A stretch of DNA of 64,000 nt from Saprospirales bacterium (lineage in GTDB: Bacteria; Bacteroidota; Bacteroidia; Chitinophagales; Saprospiraceae), in contig JADJTT010000012.1 of NCBI GenBank assembly GCA_016711045.1, positions 124,001-188,000 of the forward strand. Reading direction: 5' to 3'. The position numbers and the translations under genes were made by a program. This document shows, piece by piece, positions 61,113 through 64,000 of the stretch (positions are counted from its first letter, which is position 1; every line of letters starts with the position of its first letter). A model generated the notes under the pieces. That model was not told the origin of the DNA. It made no database searches and saw nothing but the letters and a program-made list of their open reading frames with translations.

Positions 61113-64000
61113 TCAGAAATTAAAAATAAGGCCAACATACATTCGGCGTGGCAAGCTGTAGTTATTGGGATTCAGCATACGCCACTGGTAGGAAGCGAGG
61201 AAAGCCTCCGTGCTCCGTCCGGACTGCTGTGTAGCATCCAATGCATCCAATCCCCGTGCAGAAGCCAGATAGCCATCATCCGAAGGCGAACCTGTTGCCG
61301 AGTATACGCCGACGGTATTTTTGCGGTTGAGCATGTTAGCAACCCGGAAATAGACGTTGATCATCAGGGGTCTTTGCGCATCCGGGCTTGTCAGGAAAAT
61401 ATCCCTGTCGACACGGGCATTGACGGTGAAGTTCCAGGGCAGGCGAGCGCCATTGATGGAGCCAACGGTACCCTGGCCATCGAACTGAACCGGCACCAGC
61501 TTCGCTGTATAGGGCCGGCCTGATACGGCAATGGCCTGAAGGTTCAACCCTGTATTGGCCAAGAGATCGAGGCCCAAAATGCTCGGCCCATTATACCGTT
61601 TTCCACTGAGGTAGCGATAGTCCAACGAGAGGTTGAAACGGTGGCGTTCGTCGAATGACAACGGATACAAGACGCGCTGGATACCACGGTTGGACAGGTT
61701 TCCGGAAGAGTTGGCATCCGAACCCGTACCATCGGCAAACTGCAGGGTATATGCCGCTTGCAACGAGATATTGCCCGTCCGGCGCAGGTCGTATTGGAAG
61801 GTAAAGCCTTTCACCGTACCAAAGTCGAGGTTATCGTAAGTATCGTAAGAGTTGATCGGCGCAGCGACAAAAAGGAAGGTACGGCGCTGGATCATGTCCC
61901 GCAATTCTTTGTAATACGCTGCGATCTTGATCGCCGAAGAAGCTGATATTTTTTGCTGGAAGCCAACTTCGTAGTCGATCGTGCGTTCCGGACGAAGCGC
62001 CGGGTTGTTGCGCACACCTGTACGCTCCTGGAAGTAGAAGTAATCGAGCGGCGAAGCCAGGGTGTTAGACGGCGGACGCTGGGTCAGCACATCGTAATGG
62101 GCAAAGAAGTTGGCGTCGTTAGAGATCGGGAAGGAGAAAGCCAAACGCGGCATGAAATTCGTCTGCTGCTCATAGTCCTGGAAGGAAACCGAGGGATCAA
62201 AATCACGGCTCTGAATGTTCGGATCATCCGTGGTATAGCGTGGAAAAACCAACTCCCCACCAAAGATCTGACGGGCATCGTTTACTTCCGTACCATTGGC
62301 CGAATACCACTGGTCTCCATTGCGATAAGCCTTAACGATCGAACTCCCGTCACTGTCTACATATACCTTATAGTCATCTGCAATTGTTTGCGGGCGGTTG
62401 CCACCGAAGTTGTCGTGGAAATCCTTTGCCGAAATGATCTCATAGAGCGCATACGGATCCTTCAACACTTTCGTATTGGCATCATAGCGGTCGACGCGAA
62501 GGCCCACCCGGAAGATGATATCCTTATAGGTGAATTTATCCTGAATATAGGCCGAGGTATAAATGGGACTGAACGCACCTACGGGGAATGTCCGGACTCC
62601 GTCCGCATCAGTAGCGGTAAAGAATTCATCAAAGGTGGCGTCTGTCTGGTTGCCCAGGTAATCGTACCCCCAGTAGTTGAGAATATTTTCACTGGTCAAC
62701 TCTCTGGAAGAGAACATGTCCAGCGACAATTGATCCGGAGAAAGGCCATCTACATTGACGAATTGGTTAGATGCCAGGCCGATGGCATTGCGTACGTTTT
62801 TGTAGAAAAGGAGATCCTCCAATTCGGTGGTAAACTTGTCGTAGATCGGAATAGTCACCCCAAACACCGTGGTATCACCCACCACTTTGGAGGTATCAAC
62901 CCCAAGAATATTCCGGTTGGCCTGCTGGCGGCCGATCTGCCACAGCGCAGTGGGGTTGAGATCATAGCCGCGCTGCGTGCGCTGTTCGTACCAGATACCG
63001 ATCTGGACGTTGTGGCGGCCTCCGTCGGAGTTTCTTGGTACAATTTCAAAAGAAGTATTGGCCGTAAAGGTTATGGTTTCATTATCGCGCTTCCGGTAGA
63101 GGTTATAAACCGAACCTACGTTCGCATGAATGTTCCATACTCTGCTATACAGCTGGGAAATAAATCCGTTTTCTGCGATAAACTGATCTGCATTTGCTAT
63201 ATCCTCCAGTGCATTGTTGTAATTGGCCAAGACCGGGTTGACATCTCCGGGTGTATACCCTGTAAACGTTTCCCGGAAATCCCGGTGCTGAAGTGGAATC
63301 GCAAAAGGCCAGTTTTGCGGATCGATCGGCGCACCCAGCACATTCACATAGTCATAGTCAAACTTCCCTACATATCCATAATCGAAGAAGCGGTCTTCAT
63401 GACGAGGATCAGCCAGGTTGTATATTTGCCGTTCGTAGCCGCCCTGAAGGGTATACGATGCATTCTGAACCACGGCACCTTTGCCTGTTCCATCATCACT
63501 CCCTCCTCCTCCAAGGCGGTGGCGCAACCGCACATTCACCCGGTAGCGCAGGTCGTTCTCTGAAGGATTATTGTTGCTATTAAACACATTCCACATGGGA
63601 GTACCCCATGCATTGGGCGTAAACTGGTTTTCCACACTGTAGTAGGTTCCGGTCACAGCCACGTCCAGGCCTTTGGCCACCTTTGCTTCCAGTTTCCCTG
63701 TAATGTCAATACGTTTATTGCGCTCATTGGGCTGATATGCCATTTCATTAACATCATCCGATGTCAGGAATTCCGCTGCAGGTACAAAACTTCCACCCAC
63801 CAGCAAAACCGGATTGGCCTCCAATTCCCGGAGCACATCGTCTTTTACCTGATAAACCGGAATAGCAGGCGGGTCGTCATCCAGGCGGTCGAGGTATTGC
63901 CCGGAAACCCGGAAGCCCAATACCGATTCTCCTTTTTTGTTCTTGAGGATAGGGCCACTGAGGTTACCAACTCCCAGCAGGTAACCAAAAGCGTCGAGTC
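61113..64000 (-). CDS. TonB-dependent outer-membrane receptor (5' end beyond window)
   Basis: The frame is open from beyond base 64000 and gives more than 960 residues to its stop at 61113. The part inside begins in the plug-to-barrel region (LGVGNLSGPILKNKKGE, then FRVSGQY), and the C-terminal half is a 22-strand barrel with FMPRLAFSFPISNDANFFAH and ending RRMYVGLIFNF. A TTG codon at 63918-63920 is internal, not a start. It imports a large substrate using the proton-motive force. It heads the TonB/cargo/PorV operon. Substrate is unknown. Confidence 0.9.
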   Translation of the reverse strand, partial: LDAFGYLLGVGNLSGPILKNKKGESVLGFRVSGQYLDRLDDDPPAIPVYQVKDDVLRELEANPVLLVGGSFVPAAEFLTSDDVNEMAYQPNERNKRIDITGKLEAKVAKGLDVAVTGTYYSVENQFTPNAWGTPMWNVFNSNNNPSENDLRYRVNVRLRHRLGGGGSDDGTGKGAVVQNASYTLQGGYERQIYNLADPRHEDRFFDYGYVGKFDYDYVNVLGAPIDPQNWPFAIPLQHRDFRETFTGYTPGDVNPVLANYNNALEDIANADQFIAENGFISQLYSRVWNIHANVGSVYNLYRKRDNETITFTANTSFEIVPRNSDGGRHNVQIGIWYEQRTQRGYDLNPTALWQIGRQQANRNILGVDTSKVVGDTTVFGVTIPIYDKFTTELEDLLFYKNVRNAIGLASNQFVNVDGLSPDQLSLDMFSSRELTSENILNYWGYDYLGNQTDATFDEFFTATDADGVRTFPVGAFSPIYTSAYIQDKFTYKDIIFRVGLRVDRYDANTKVLKDPYALYEIISAKDFHDNFGGNRPQTIADDYKVYVDSDGSSIVKAYRNGDQWYSANGTEVNDARQIFGGELVFPRYTTDDPNIQSRDFDPSVSFQDYEQQTNFMPRLAFSFPISNDANFFAHYDVLTQRPPSNTLASPLDYFYFQERTGVRNNPALRPERTIDYEVGFQQKISASSAIKIAAYYKELRDMIQRRTFLFVAAPINSYDTYDNLDFGTVKGFTFQYDLRRTGNISLQAAYTLQFADGTGSDANSSGNLSNRGIQRVLYPLSFDERHRFNLSLDYRYLSGKRYNGPSILGLDLLANTGLNLQAIAVSGRPYTAKLVPVQFDGQGTVGSINGARLPWNFTVNARVDRDIFLTSPDAQRPLMINVYFRVANMLNRKNTVGVYSATGSPSDDGYLASARGLDALDATQQSGRSTEAFLASYQWRMLNPNNYSLPRRMYVGLIFNF

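Noticed and set aside
1..64000. tRNA or rRNA genes
   Set aside because: No cloverleaf-like segment with GTTCGA/GGTTC arms or conserved rRNA sequence was recognised on either strand by eye.

Overview
The window reads as a chromosome segment from a member of the Bacteroidota, most likely in or near the Saprospiraceae. The evidence is the density of type IX secretion (T9SS) and gliding-type genes: GldB-like lipoprotein, PorP/SprF-like protein, PorT-like and PorV/PorQ-like barrels, an OmpA-type partner, and secreted proteins ending in type A or type B sorting domains. Several promoter-like boxes also fit the Bacteroidota consensus TAnnTTTG, and Shine-Dalgarno sequences are mostly absent. The lineage is inferred from gene content only; no rRNA or tRNA was seen. 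The gene at the left edge (beta-mannosidase) and the one at the right edge (TonB-dependent receptor) are cut by the window.

Layout. 1-4.6 kb: end of a GH2 beta-mannosidase, two related small lipoproteins and a von Willebrand A protein. 4.6-8.1 kb: a KtrB/KtrA potassium uptake pair, a thioredoxin-fold protein and a DHFR-like reductase. 8.1-13.2 kb: a patatin/beta-barrel protein and a B12-dependent ribonucleotide reductase with DnaA-box-like sites upstream. 13.2-17.5 kb: a caspase-family protease, a 254-residue protein directly upstream of it that looks gasdermin-like, and a separately terminated subtilisin-like lipoprotein. 17.6-21.7 kb: a membrane spermidine-synthase-like protein divergent from thrS, and a tiny protein that is essentially one T9SS sorting domain. 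22-33 kb: PorP/SprF-like protein, OmpA/PD40 protein and a 2341-residue adhesin with a type B sorting domain. 33-42 kb: aspartyl protease, membrane pyrophosphatase, nitroreductase, a small membrane protein, a DUF5723-like barrel with a lipoprotein, and a beta-CASP RNase-like hydrolase. 42-45 kb: an ECF sigma factor, a membrane anti-sigma-like protein and a DUF4097-like protein. 45-56 kb: HEAT-cyclophilin lipoprotein, gcvT, a GbsR/MarR regulator, a serA-like dehydrogenase, NUDIX, pyrD, nadC, PorT-like, gldB-like, HIT and greA. 56-64 kb: a TonB receptor, T9SS cargo and PorV operon.

Two things stand out. First, the caspase plus gasdermin-like pair at 13.3-16.1 kb would be a protease-activated pore-forming cell-death module if the fold assignment holds. 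Second, the intergenic spaces carry a population of unusually long, near-perfect hairpins. Several share cores but have different, still self-complementary arms (compensatory changes are visible between two copies). One 181-bp element is bounded by 22-bp inverted repeats, each holding an outward-facing promoter-like box. These elements do not look like ordinary terminators.
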